From Dama dama (Eukaryota; Chordata; Mammalia; Artiodactyla; Cervidae): DNA of 64,000 bases. The notes beneath the pieces were generated by a model. That model saw nothing but the letters and a program-made list of their open reading frames with translations, ran no database searches and was not told the DNA's origin. The position numbers were made by a program, and so were the translations under genes. The stretch covers positions 434,001-498,000 of the forward strand of contig NW_026870889.1 in the NCBI RefSeq assembly GCF_033118175.1. The letters are read 5' to 3'. Numbering within the stretch: position 1 is the first letter of the stretch; each line of letters begins with the position of its first letter. Below, piece after piece: positions 1 through 13,420 of this stretch.

Positions 1-3000
1 AGACCGTTTCATGCTCATCTCATTTTTGACACCTTTTGATGCTCTTCATATTTTTCCCACCTTTTGAGGCTCTTCATTTTTTTCACACGTTTTCAGTCTC
101 TTCATGATTTTGAACACCGCTTCATGCTCCTCCTATTTTTCAGACCGTATCATGCTCCTCATATTTTTGACACGTTTTGAGGCTCTTCATATTTTTCAGA
201 CCTTTTCAGGATCTTCATGGTTTTGAATACCATTTCATGCTCCTCCTATTTTTCAGACTGTTTCATGTTCCTCATATTTTTGACATCTTTTGAAGCTCTT
301 CATATTTTTCACACATTTTCAGGCTTTTCATGTTTTTGAACAATGCTTCATGCTCCTTCTATTTTTCACACCTTTTGAAGCTCTTCATATTTTCACATGG
401 TGCAGGCTCTTCATATTTTTGAACACCGCTTCATGCCCCTCCTATTTTTCATACCGTTTTTTGCTCCACATGTCTTTGACACCTTTTGAAGCTCTTCATA
501 TTTTTCACACCTTTTCAGGCTCTTCATGTTTTTCAACACCGCTTCATGCTCCTCCTATTTTTCAGACCGTTTCATGCTCCTCATGTATTTCACACATTTT
601 GAAGCTCGTCATATTTTTCACAGCTTTTCACGCTCTTCATGTTTTTCAACACCACTTCATGCTCCTCCCATTTTTCAGACCGTTTCATGCTCCTCATATT
701 TTTAACACCTTTTGAAGCTCTTCATATTTTTCACACATTATCAGGCTCTTCATGTTTTTCAACACCACTTCATGCTCCTGCTATTTTTTAGACCGTTTGA
801 TGCTCCTCATATATTTGACAGCTTTGGAAGCTCTTCATATTTTTCACATTGTAGTGGCTCTTCATGTTTTTGAACACCGTTCCATGCTCCTCCTATTGTT
901 CAGACCGTTTCATGCTCATCTCTTTTTTGACACCTTTTGAAGCTATTCATATTTTTCACACCTTTTGAAGCTCTTCTTATTTTTCACACGTTTTCAGGCT
1001 CTTCACGTTTTTCAACACCGCTTCATGCTCCTCCTATTTTTGAGACCGTTTCATGCTCCTCATATTTTTGACAACTTTTGGAGCTCTTCATATTTTTCAC
1101 ACCTTTTCAGGCTCTTCATTTTATTGAACACCGCTTCATGCTCCTCTTTTTCAGACCGTTTCATGCTCCTCATATTTTTGACACGTTTTGAGGCTCTTCG
1201 TATTTTTCATACCTTTCCAGGCTCTTCATGTTTCTGAACACCGTTTCATGCTACTCCTATTTATCAGACCGTTTCATGCTCCTCATATTTTTGACACCTT
1301 TTGAAGCACTTCATATTTTTCACACCTTTTCAGGCTCTTCATATTTTCAACACCGCTTCATGCTCCTCCTATTTTTCAGACCGTTTCATGCTCCTCATTT
1401 TTTGACAACTTTTCAAGCTGTTCATATTTTTCACACATTTTCAGGCTCTTCATGTTTTTGAACAATGCTTCATTTCCTCCTATTTTTCACACCTTTTGAA
1501 GCTCTTCATATTTTTCACACCTTTTCAGGCTCTTCATGTTATTGAACATCGCTTTATACTCCTCCTATTTTTCAGACCGTTTCATGCTCCTTCTATATTT
1601 CACACCTTTTGAAGCTCTTCATATTTTTCACACCTTTTCAGGCTCTGCATGTTTTTGAACACCACTTCATGCTCCTCCTATTTTTTAGACCGCTTCATGC
1701 TCCTCATATATTTGACAGCTTTTGAAGCTCTTCATATTTTCACATTGTTCAGGCTCTTCATATTTTTGAACACCGCTTCATGCCCCTCCTATTTTTCATA
1801 CCGTTTTTTGCTCCACATGTCTTTGACACCTTTTGAAGCTCTTCATATTTTTCACACCTTTTCAGGCTCTTCATGTTTTTCAACACCATTCCATGCTCCT
1901 CGTATTTTTCAGAAGGTTTCATGCTCCTCATATTTTTCAGACCGTTTCATGCTCCTCTTATTTTTGACACCGTTTGAAGCTCTTCATATTTTTCACACGT
2001 TTTCAGGCTCTCCATGTTTTTGAACACCGCTTCATGCTCCTTATATTTTTGAGACCGTTTCATGCTCCTCCTATTTTTCACACCTTTTCAGGCTCTCGAT
2101 GTTTTTGAACACCACTTCATGCCCCTCCTATTTTTAAGACCGTTTCATGCTCCTCCCATTTTTCAGAACGTTTCATGCTCCTCCTATTTTGCAGACCGTT
2201 TCATGGTCATCTCATTTTTTACACCTCTTGAAGCTCTTCATATTTTGCACACCTTTTGAAGCTCTTCATATTTTTCACACTTTTTCAGGCTCTTCATGTT
2301 TTTGAACACCGCTTCATGCTCCTCCTATTTTTCAGACCGTTTCATGCAAGTCTCATTTTTCACACGTTTTGAAGCTCTTCATATTTTTCACACCTTTTCA
2401 GGCAATTCATGTTTTTGAACACCGCTTCATGCTCCTCGTATGTTCAGACCGTTTCATGCTCCTCATATTTTGACACTTTTTGTAGCTCCTCCTATTTTTC
2501 ACACCTTTTCAGGCTCTTCATCTTTTTCAACACCACTTCATGCTCCTCATATTTTTCAGACCGTTTCATGCTCATCTCATTTTTGAAACCTTTTGATGCT
2601 CTTCATATTTTTGACACCTTTTGAAGCTCTTCATATTTTTCACACCTTTTCATGCTCTTCATGTTTTTCAACACCACTTCATGCTCCTCATATTTTTCAG
2701 GCCGTTTCATGCTCCTCAAAGTTTTGACACCTTTTGAAGATCTTCATATTTTTCACACCTTTTCAGGCTCTTCATATTTTTGAACACCGCTTCATGCTCC
2801 TCCTATTTTGCAGACCGTTTCATGCTCATCTCATTTTTGACACCTTTTGAAGCTCTTCATATTTTTCACACCTTTTCAGGCTCTTCATGTGTTTCAACAC
2901 CGCTTCATGCTCCTCTATTTTTCAGAACATTTCATGCTCCTAATAATTTTGACACATTTTGAAGCTCTTCATATATTTCACATCTTTTCAGGCTCTTCAT

Positions 3001-3040
3001 GTTTTTGAACACCTCTTCATGTTTTTGAACACCTCTTCAT
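3001..3040 (+). repeat. 20-bp direct repeat inside sub-repeat B
   Basis: GTTTTTGAACACCTCTTCAT occurs twice in immediate succession. This is a B-type sub-repeat duplicated with a unit shorter than 28 bp, so it breaks the normal register, probably by a slippage or microhomology event. Confidence 0.9.
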
Positions 3041-4885
3041 GCTCCTCCTATTTTTCAGACCTTTTCATGCTCCTTTCATTTTTCACACCTTTTGAAGATC
3101 TTCATATTTTTCACACGTTTTCAGTCTCATCATGTTTTTCAACACCGCTTCATGCTCCTTCTATTTTTCCCACAGTTTCATGCTTAACATATTTTTGACA
3201 CCTTTTGAAGCTCTTCATATTTTTCACAACTTTTGAAGCTCTTCATATTTTTCACACATTTTCAGGCTCTTCATGTTTTTGAACACCATTCCATGCTCCT
3301 CGTATTTTTCAGAAGGTTTCATGCTCCTCATATATTTCACACCTTTTCAGGCTCTTCATGTTTTTGAACATCACTTCATGCTCCTCCTATTTTTCAGACC
3401 GTTTCATGCACCTCATGTATTTCACACCATTTGAAGCTGTTCATATTTTTCACACCTTTTAAGACTCTTCATGTTTTTGAAAACCGTTTCATTCTCCTCC
3501 TATTTTTCAGACCGTTTCATGCTCCTCATATTTTCATACCGTTTCATGTTCCTCATATTTTTGACACCTTGTGAAGCTCTTCATATTTTTCACACATTTT
3601 CAGGCTCTTCATGTTTTGGAACACCGCTTCATGCTCCTCCTATTTTTCAGACCGTTTCATGCTCCTCATATTTTTGACACCTTTTGAAGCTCTTCATATT
3701 TTTCACACCTTTTCAGGCTCTTTATATTTTTGAACACCGCTTCATGCTCCTCGTATGTTCAGACCGTTTCATGCTCCTCATGTATTTCACACCTTTTGAA
3801 GCTCCTCCTATTTTTCACACCTTTTCAGGCTCTTCATGTTTTTCCACACCGCCTCATGCTCCTCCTATTTTTCAGACCGTTTCGTGGCTCCTCATATTTT
3901 TCACACCTTTTGAAGCTCTTTATATTTTTCACACCTTTTCAGGCTCTTCATGTTTTTCAACACCACTTCATGCTCCTCATATTTTTCAGACCGTGTCATG
4001 CTCATCTCATTTTTGAAACCTTTTGATGCTCTTCATATTTTTGACACCTTTTGAAGCTCTTCATATTTTTCACACATTTTCATGCTCTTCATGTTTTTCA
4101 ACACCACTTCATGCTCCTCCTATTTTCAGACCGTTTCATGCTCCTCATATTTTTGACACCTTTTGAAGCTCTTCATATTTTTCACACCTTTTCATGCTCT
4201 TCATATTTTTGCACACCGCTTCATGCTCCTCCTATTTTTGAGACCGTTTCATGCTCCTCATGAATTTCACACCTTTTGAAGCTCTTCATATATTTCACAC
4301 CTTTTCAATCTCTTCATGTTTTTGAACACCACTTCATGCTCCTCCTATTTTCAGACCGTTTCATGCTCCTCATATTTTTGACACCTTTTGAAGCTCTTCA
4401 TATTTTTCACACCTTCTCAGGCTCTTCATGTGTTTCAACACCGCTTCATGCTTCTCTATTTTTCAGACCGTTTCATGCTCCTCATATTTTTGACACCTTT
4501 TGAAGCTCTTCATATTTTTCACACGTTTTCACGCTCTTCATGTTTTTGAACACCGCTTCATGCTTCTCCTATTTTTCTGACCGTTTCATGATCCTCATAG
4601 ATTTGTAACCTTTTGAAGCTCTTCATATTTTTAACACCTTTTCAGGGTCTTCATGTTTTTACACCGCTTCATGCTCCTCCTATTTTTCAGACCGTTTCAT
4701 GCTCCTCCTATTTTTGAGACCTTTTGAAGCTCTTCATATTTTTCACAACTTTTCAGGCCTTTCATATTTTTGAACACCGTTTCATGCTCTTCCTATTTTT
4801 AAGACTGTTTCATTCTCCTCATATTTTTGACACCTTTTGAAGCTCTTCATATATTCACACATTTACAAGCTATTCACCTTTTTCA

Positions 4886-5248
4886 ACACCACTTCATGCT
4901 CCTCCTATTTTTCAGAGAGTTTCATGCTCGTCATGTATTTCGCACCTTTTGAAGCTTTTCATATTTTTCACACCTTTTGAAGCTCTTCATATATTTCACA
5001 CCTTTCCAGGCTATTCATGTTTTCAATACCACTTCATGCTACTCCTATTTTTCAGACCGCTTCATGCTCCTCCTATTTTTCAGACCGTTTCATGCTCCTC
5101 TCATCATTGACACATTTCGAAGCTATTCATATTTTTCACACCTTTGAAAGCTCTTCATATTTTTCACACATTTTCAGGCTTTTCATGTTTTCAACACCGC
5201 TTCATGCTCCTCCTTTTTTTCAGACCGTTTCATGCTCCTCATATTTTT
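4886..5248 (+). repeat. Segment copied 2674 bp downstream (first copy)
   Basis: Recurs at 7560-7922. Shared rare features include CAGAGAGTTTCATGCTCGTC, CTCTCATCATTGACACATTT and the TTTGAAAGCTC variant. A few substitutions differ. Confidence 0.85.
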
Positions 5249-5316
5249 GACAACTTTTAAAGCTCTTCATATTTTTCACATCTTTTCAGGCTCTTCATGT
5301 TTTTCAACACCGCTTC

Positions 5317-7250
5317 ATGCTCCTCCTATTTTTCAGACCGTTTCATGCTCACATCATTTTTGACACCTTTTGAAGCTCTTCTTATTTTTCACATCTTTTG
5401 AAACTCTTCATATTTTTCACACGTTTTCAGGCTCTTCATGTTTTTCAACACCGTTTCATGCTCCTCCTATTTTTCAGACCGTTTCATGCTCCTTATATGT
5501 TTGTCTCCTTTTGAAGCTCCTCATATTTTTCACACCTTTTGAAGCTCTTCATATTTTTCACACCTTTTCAGGCTCTTCATGGTTTTCAACAGCGCTTCAT
5601 GTTCCTCCAATTTTTCAGACCGCTTCATTATCATCTCATTTTTGACACCTTTTGAAGCTTTTCATATTTTTCACACCTTTTGAAGCTCTTCATATTTTTC
5701 ACTCTTTTTCATGCTCTTCATGTTTTTCAACACCACTCCATGCTCCTCCTATTTTTCAGACCGTTTCATGCTCCTCGTATTTTTCAGACCGTTTCAGGGT
5801 GTCCATGTTTTTGAACACCACTTCATGCTCCTCCTATATTTCAGACAGTTTCATGCTCCTGATATTTTTGACATGTTTTGAACCTCTTCATATTTTTCAC
5901 AACTTTTCAGGCTCTTCATGTTTTTGAACACAGTTTCATGCTCCTCCTATTTTTCAGACCGTTTCATGCTCCTCATGTTTTTGATCCCGTTGAAGCTCTT
6001 CATATTTTTCACACCTTTTCAGGCTTCTCATGTTTTTGAACACCGCTTCATGATCCTCATATTTTTCAGATCGTTTCATGCTCCTCATATTTTTGACACC
6101 TTTTGACGCTCTTCATATTTTTCACACCTTTTCAGGCTCTTCATGTTTTTGAACACCACTTCATGCTTCTACTATTTTCAGACCGTTTAATGCTCCTCAT
6201 GTATTTCACACCTTTTGACGCTCTTCATATTTTTCACACCTTTTCAGGCTCTTCATGTTTTTCAACACCGTTTCATGCTCCTCCTATATTTCAGACCGTT
6301 TCATGCTCCTCATATTTTTGACACTTTCTGAAGATCTTCATATTTTTCACACCTTTTCAGGCTCTTCATGTTTTTGATCACCGTTTCATGCTCCTCCTAA
6401 TTTTCAGACCGTTTCATGCTCCTCATATTTTTGACCTTTTGAAGCTCTTCACATTTTTCACACCTTTTCAGGCTCTTCATGTTTTTCAACACCGCTTCCT
6501 GATCCTCCTTTATTTCAGACCGTTTCATGCTCCTCATATTTTTGACACGTTTTGAAGCTCTTCGTATTTTTCACACCTTTTCAGACTCTTCATGTTTTTC
6601 AACATCGCTTCATGCTCCTCCTATTTTTCAGACCGTTTCATGCTCCTCCTAATTTTCACACCTTTTGAAGCTCTTCATATATATCACACCTCTTCAGGCT
6701 CTTCATGTTTTTGAATATCGTTTGATGCTGCTCCTATTTTTCAGACCGTTTCATGTTCCTCATATTTTTCACACCTTTTGAAGCTCTTCATATATTTCAC
6801 ACGTTTTCAGACTCTTCACGATTTCCAACACCGCTTCATGCTCCTCCTATTTTTCAGACCGTTTCATGCATATCGCATTTTTGACACCTTTTGAAACTCT
6901 TCATATTTTTCACACTTTTTCAGGCTCTTCATGTATTTGAACACTGCTTCATGGTACTCCTATTTTTCAGATCGTTTCATGCTCCTCATGTATTTCACAC
7001 GTTTTGAAACTCTTCATATATTTCACACCTTTTCATGCTCTTCATGTTTTTGAACACCGCTTCATGCTCCTCCTATTTTTCAGACCGTTTCATGCTCCTC
7101 ATATTTTTGACACCCTTTGAAGCTCTTCATATTTTTCACACCTTTTCAGGCTCTTCATGATTTTCAACACCGCTTAATGCTCCTCATATTTTTAAGACCG
7201 TTTCATGCTCCTCATATTTTTGACACCTTTTGAAGCTCTTCATATTTTTC
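5317..7250 (+). repeat. 1.9-kb segment repeated 8104 bp downstream (first copy)
   Basis: Matches 13421-15354 base for base except for scattered substitutions, for example near 5599, 6513 and 6604. Markers include TTATATGTTTGTCTCC (about 5492) and TGCATATCGCATTTTTG (about 6867). After about 7250 this copy has an extra A sub-repeat and the two diverge. Confidence 0.9.
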
Positions 7251-7315
7251 ACATCTTTTGAAGCTCTTCGTATTTTTCACATCTTTTAAAGCTCTTCATA
7301 TTTTTCACACCTTTT
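7232..7315 (+). repeat. Run of three A sub-repeats
   Basis: Three consecutive 28-bp A sub-repeats (CACATC, CACATC, CACACC endings) replace the usual A-B-C-D order. The partner segment near 15340 has one fewer, so this is a local gain or loss of a single sub-repeat. Confidence 0.85.
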
Positions 7316-7559
7316 CAGGCTCTTCATGTTTTTGAACACCGCTTCATGCTCCTCCTATTTTTCAGACCGTCATGCTCCTCATATTTTTGATACCTTTTGA
7401 AGCTCTTCATATTTTTCACACCTTTTCAGGCTCTTCATGTATTTGAACAATGCTTCATGGTACTCCTATTTTTCAGATCGTTTCATGCTCCTCATGTATT
7501 TCACACGTTTTGAAACTCTTCATATATTTCACACCTTTTCATGCTCTTCATGTTTTTGA

Positions 7560-7922
7560 ACACCACTTCATGCTCCTCCTATTTTTCAGAGAGTTTCATG
7601 CTCGTCATGTATTTCACACCTTTTGAAGCTTTTCATATTTTTCACACCTTTTGAAGCTCTTCATATATTTCACACCTTTCCAGGCTATTCATGTTTTCAA
7701 TACCACTTCATGCTACTCCTATTTTTCAGACCGCTTCATGCTCTTCCTATTTTTCAGACCATTTCATGCTCCTCTCATCATTGACACATTTCGAAACTAT
7801 TCATATTTTTCACACCTTTGAAAGCTCTTCATATTTTTCACACATTTTCAGGCTTTTCATGTTTTCAACACCGCTTCATGCTCCTCCTTTTTTTCAGACC
7901 GTTTCATGCTCCTCATATTTTT
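7560..7922 (+). repeat. Segment copied from 2674 bp upstream (second copy)
   Basis: Partner of 4886-5248. Directly before it, 7406-7565 instead matches 6900-7059 (506 bp upstream). The sequence switches template at about 7560, inside a B/C stretch common to both sources. Confidence 0.85.
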
Positions 7923-8369
7923 GTCACCTTTTAATGCTCTTTATATTTTTCACACTTGTCATGCTCTTCATGTTTTCAACACTGTTTCATGCTTCTCCTA
8001 TTTTTCAAACTGTTTCATGCTCCTCATATTTTTCACAGCTTTTGAAGTTGTTCATATTTTTCACATCTTTTCAGGCTCTTCATGTTTTGGAACACCGTTT
8101 CAAGCCCCTCCTATTTTTCAGACCGTTTCATGCTCCTCATATTTTTAACACCTTTTGAACCTCCTCATTTTTTCACAACTTTTGAAGCTCTTCATGTTTT
8201 TCCACACCATTCCATGCTGCCTCTATTTTTCAGACCGTTTCCTGCTTCTCCTATTTTTCAAACCGTTTCATTCTCCTCATATTTTTGACACCTTTTGAAG
8301 CTCTTCATGTCTTTCAACACCGTTTCATGCTGCTCCTATTTTTCAGACCGTTTCATGATCCTCTTATTT

Positions 8370-10872
8370 TTCAGACCGTTTCATGCTCCTCATATTTTTG
8401 ACACTTTTGAAGCTCTTCATGTCTTTCAACACTGTTTCATGCTGCTCCTATTTTTCAGACCGTTTCATGTTCCTCATATTTTTCACACCTTTTGAAGCTC
8501 TTCATATTTTACAAAACTTTTCAGGTTCTTCATGTTTTTGACGACTGCTTCATGCTCCTCCTATTTTTCAGAACGTTTCATGCTCCTCATATATTTGACA
8601 CCTTGTGAAGCTCTTCCTATTTTTCACACCTTTTCAGGCTCTTCATGTTTTTCAACACCGTTTCATGCTCCTCCAATTTTTCAGACCGCTTCAGGCTCCT
8701 CATGTATTTCACACCTTTTCAAGCTCTTCATATTTTTCACACCTTTTCAGGCTCTTCATGTTTTCGAACACCGTTTCATGCTCCTCCTATTTTTCAGACC
8801 GTTTCATGCTCCTCATATTTTTGACACCTTTTGAACCTCCTCATTTTTTCACAACTTTTGAAGCTCTTTATATATTTTACACCTTTTCAGGCACTTCATG
8901 ATTTTCACGACCACTTCATGCTCCTCCTATTTTTCAGACCGTTTCATGCTCCTCATATTTTTGACACGTTTTGAGGCTCTTCATGATTTTCACACCTTTT
9001 CAGGCTCTTCATGTTTTTGAACACCACTTCATGCTCCTCCTATTTTTCAGATCGTTTCATGCTCCTCATATTTTTGACCCCTTTTGAAGATCTTCATGTT
9101 TTTCACACCTTTTCAGGCTCTTCATATTTTTGAACACCGTATCATGCTCCTCATATTTTTGACACCTTTTGAAGCTCTTCATACTTTTCACACCTTTTCA
9201 GGCTCTTCATGTTTTTCAACACCACTTCATGCTCCTCCTATATTTCAGACCGGTTCATGCTCCTCATATTTTTGACACCTTTTGTAGCTCTTCATATATT
9301 TCACACCTTTTGAAGCTCTTCATGTTTTTCACACGTTTTCAGGCTCTTCATGTTTTTCAACGCCGCTTCATGCTCCTACTATTTTCAGACCGTTTCGACC
9401 TCCTCATGTATTTCACAGCTTTTGATGCTCTTCATATATGTCACACCTTTTAGGCTCTTCGTCTTTTTAAAACCGTTTCATGCTCATCCTATTTTTCACA
9501 CTGTTTCATGCTCCTCATATATTTGACACCTTTTGAAGCTCTTCATATTTTTCACACCTTTTCAGGCTCTTCATGTTTATCAACACAGTTTCATGCTCTT
9601 CCTAATTTTCAGACCGTTTCATGCTCCTCATATTGTTGACACTTTTTGAAGCTCTTCATATTTTTCCACATTTTCAGGCTTTTCATGTTTTTCAACACCG
9701 CTTCTTGCTTCTCCTATTTTTCAGACCGTTTCATGCTCCTCATATTTTTGACACCTTTTGTAGCTCTTCATATATTTCACACCTTTTGAAGCTCTTCATG
9801 TTTTTCACACGTTTTCAGGCTCTTCATGTTTTTCAACGCCGCTTCATGCTCCTACTATTTTCAGACCGTTTCGACCTCCTCATGTATTTCACACCTTTTG
9901 AAGCTCTTCATATATGTCACACCTTTTAGGCTCTTCGTCTTTTTAAAACCGTTTCATGCTCATCCTATTTTTCACACTGTTTCATGCTCCTCATATATTT
10001 GACACCTTTTGAAGCTCTTCATATTTTTCACACCTTTTCAGGCTCTTCATGTTTATCAACACAGTTTCATGCTCTTCCTAATTTTCAGACCGTTTCATGC
10101 TCCTCATATTGTTGACACTTTTTGAAGCTCTTCATATTTTTCCACATTTTCAGGCTTTTCATGTTTTTCAACACCGCTTCATGCTTCTCCTATTTTTCAG
10201 ACCGTTTCATGCTCCTCATATTTTTGACAACTTTTGAAGCTCTTCATACATTTCACACCTTTTCAGGCTCTTCATGTTTTTCAACACCGCTTCATGCTCC
10301 TCCAATTTTTCAGAAAGTTTCATGCTCTTCATATTTTTAACATCTTTTGAAGCTCTTCATATTTTTCACACCTTTTCATGCTCTTCATCTTTTTCAAAAT
10401 AGTTTCATGCTCATCCTATGTTTCATACTGTTTCATGCTCCTAATATTTTTGACACCTTTTGAAGCTCTTTATATTTTTCACACCTTTTCAGGCTCTTCA
10501 TGTTTTTGACCACCGCATCATGCTCCTCCTATTTTTCAGTCGTTTCATGCCTCTCATAATTTTTACACCTTTTGAAGCTCTTCATGATTTTCACACCTTT
10601 TCATGCTCTTCATCTTTTTCAAAACCGTCTCATTCTCATCCTATTTTAAAGACTGTTTCATGCTCCTCATATTTTTGACTACTTTAGAACCTCTTCATAT
10701 TTTTCACAACTTTTCAGGGTCTTCATGTTTTTCAACACCGCTTCATGCTCCTCCTATATCTCAGACAGCTTCATGCTCCTCATATTTTTGACACCTTTTG
10801 AAGCTCTTCAGATTTTTCACAACTTTTCAGGCTCTTCATGTTTTTGAACACAGTTTCATTCTCCTCCTATTT
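8370..10872 (+). repeat. 2.5-kb tandem duplication, copy A
   Basis: Followed directly by a second copy at an offset of 2503 bp (8532 to 11035, 9169 to 11672). It contains an internal 476-bp duplication that copy B lacks, after which the offset drops to 2027 bp. Markers are CTTCATGTCTTTCAACACTG and CCTCATTTTTTCACAACTTT. Confidence 0.9.
9275..10226 (+). repeat. Nested 476-bp tandem duplication
   Basis: Two copies, about 9275-9750 and 9751-10226, sharing CAACGCCGCTTCATGCTCCT and TCATATATGTCACACC. 476 equals 17 sub-repeats of 28 bp, so the exchange was in register with the sub-repeats but not with the four-part unit. Confidence 0.88.
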
Positions 10873-12928
10873 TTCAGACCGTTTCATGCTCCTCATATTT
10901 TTGACACTTTTGAAGCTCTTCATGTCTTTCAACACTGTTTCATGCTGCTCCTATTTTTCAGACCGTTTCATGTTCCTCATATTTTTCACACCTTTTGAAG
11001 CTCTTCATATTTTACAAAACTTTTCAGGTTCTTCATGTTTTTGACGACTGCTTCATGCTCCTCCTATTTTTCAGAACGTTTCATGCTCCTCATATATTTG
11101 ACACCTTGTGAAGCTCTTCTTATTTTTCACACCTTTTCAGGCTCTTCATGTTTTTCAACACCGTTTCATGCTCCTCCAATTTTTCAGACCGCTTCAGGCT
11201 CCTCATGTATTTCACACCTTTTCAAGCTCTTCATATTTTTCACACCTTTTCAGGCTCTTCATGTTTTCGAACACCGTTTCATGCTCCTCCTATTTTTCAG
11301 ACCGTTTCATGCTCCTCATATTTTTGACACCTTTTGAACCTCCTCATTTTTTCACAACTTTTGAAGCTCTTTATATATTTTACACCTTTTCAGGCACTTC
11401 ATGATTTTCACGACCACTTCATGCTCCTCCTATTTTTCAGACCGTTTCATGCTCCTCATATTTTTGACACGTTTTGAGGCTCTTCATGATTTTCACACCT
11501 TTTCAGGCTCTTCATGTTTTTGAACACCACTTCATGCTCCTCCTATTTTTCAGATCGTTTCATGCTCCTCATATTTTTGACCCCTTTTGAAGATCTTCAT
11601 GTTTTTCACACCTTTTCAGGCTCTTCATATTTTTGAACACCGTATCATGCTCCTCATATTTTTGACACCTTTTGAAGCTCTTCATACTTTTCACACCTTT
11701 TCAGGCTCTTCATGTTTTTCAACACCACTTCATGCTCCTCCTATATTTCAGTCCGGTTCATGCTCCTCATATTTTTGACACCTTTTGTAGCTCTTCATAT
11801 ATTTCACACCTTTTGAAGCTCTTCATGTTTTTCACACGTTTTCAGGCTCTTCATGTTTTTCAACGCCGCTTCATGCTCCTACTATTTTCAGACCGTTTCG
11901 ACCTCCTCATGTATTTCACAGCTTTTGATGCTCTTCATATATGTCACACCTTTTAGGCTCTTCGTCTTTTTAAAACCGTTTCATGCTCATCCTATTTTTC
12001 ACACTGTTTCATGCTCCTCATATATTTGACACCTTTTGAAGCTCTTCATATTTTTCACACCTTTTCAGGCTCTTCATGTTTATCAACACAGTTTCATGCT
12101 CTTCCTAATTTTCAGACCGTTTCATGCTCCTCATATTGTTGACACTTTTTGAAGCTCTTCATATTTTTCCACATTTTCAGGCTTTTCATGTTTTTCAACA
12201 CCGCTTCATGCTTCTCCTATTTGTCAGACCGTTTCATGCTCCTCATATTTTTGACAACTTTTGAAGCTCTTCATACATTTCACACCTTTTCAGGCTCTTC
12301 ATGTTTTTCAACACCGCTTCATGCTCCTCCAATTTTTCAGAAAGTTTCATGCTCTTCATATTTTTAACATTTTTTGAAGCTCTTCATATTTTTCACACCT
12401 TTTCATGCTCTTCATCTTTTTCAAAATAGTTTCATGCTCATCCTATGTTTCATACTGTTTCATACTCCTAATATTTTTGACACCTTTTGAAGCTCTTTAT
12501 ATTTTTCACACCTTTTCAGGCTCTTCATGTTTTTCAACACCGCATCATGCTCCTCCTATTTTTCAGTCGTTTCATGCCTCTCATAATTTTTACACCTTTT
12601 GAAGCTCTTCATGATTTTCACACCTTTTCATGCTCTTCATCTTTTTCAAAACCGTCTCATTCTCATCCTATTTTAAAGACTTTTTCATGCTCCTCATATT
12701 TTTGACTCCTTTAGAACCTCTTCATATTTTTCACATCTTTTCAGGGTCTTCATGTTTTTCAACACCGCTTCATGCTCCTCCTATATCTCAGACAGCTTCA
12801 TGCTCCTCATATTTTTGACACCTTTTGAAGCTCTTCAGATTTTTCACAACTTTTCAGGCTCTTCATGTTTTTGAACACAGTTTCATTCTCCTCCTATTTT
12901 TCAGACCGTTTCATGCTCCTCATATTTT
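10873..12928 (+). repeat. 2.0-kb tandem duplication, copy B
   Basis: Second copy of the preceding segment without the nested 476-bp duplication. At 11924 it shares TTTTGATGCTC with the first nested copy (9420) rather than the second (TTTTGAAGCTC at 9897). Confidence 0.9.
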
Positions 12929-13420
12929 TCACACCTTTTGAAACTCTTCATATTTTTCACACCTTTTCAGGCTCTTCATGTTTTTCAACACCACTTCATC
13001 CTCCTCCTATTTTTCAGACCGCTTCATGCTCATCTCATTTTTGACACCTTTTGAAGCTGTTCATATTTTTCACACCTTTTCAAGCTCTTCATATTTTTCA
13101 CAACTTTTCAGGCTCTTCATGTTTTTGAACACCGTTTCATGCTCCTCCTATTTTTCAGACCGTTTCATGTTCCTCCTATTTTTCAGATCATTTCATGCTC
13201 CTCATATTTTTGACACCTTTTGAAGCTCTTCATATATTTCACACTTTTTCAGGCTTTTCTTGTTTTTCAACACGACTTCAGGCTCCTCCTATTTTTCAGA
13301 CCATTTCATGCTCCTTATATGTTTGTCTCCTTTTGAAGCTCCTCATATTTTTCACACCTTTTGAAGCTCTTCATATATTTCACACTTTTTCAGGCTTTTC
13401 ATGTTTTTCAACACGACTTC

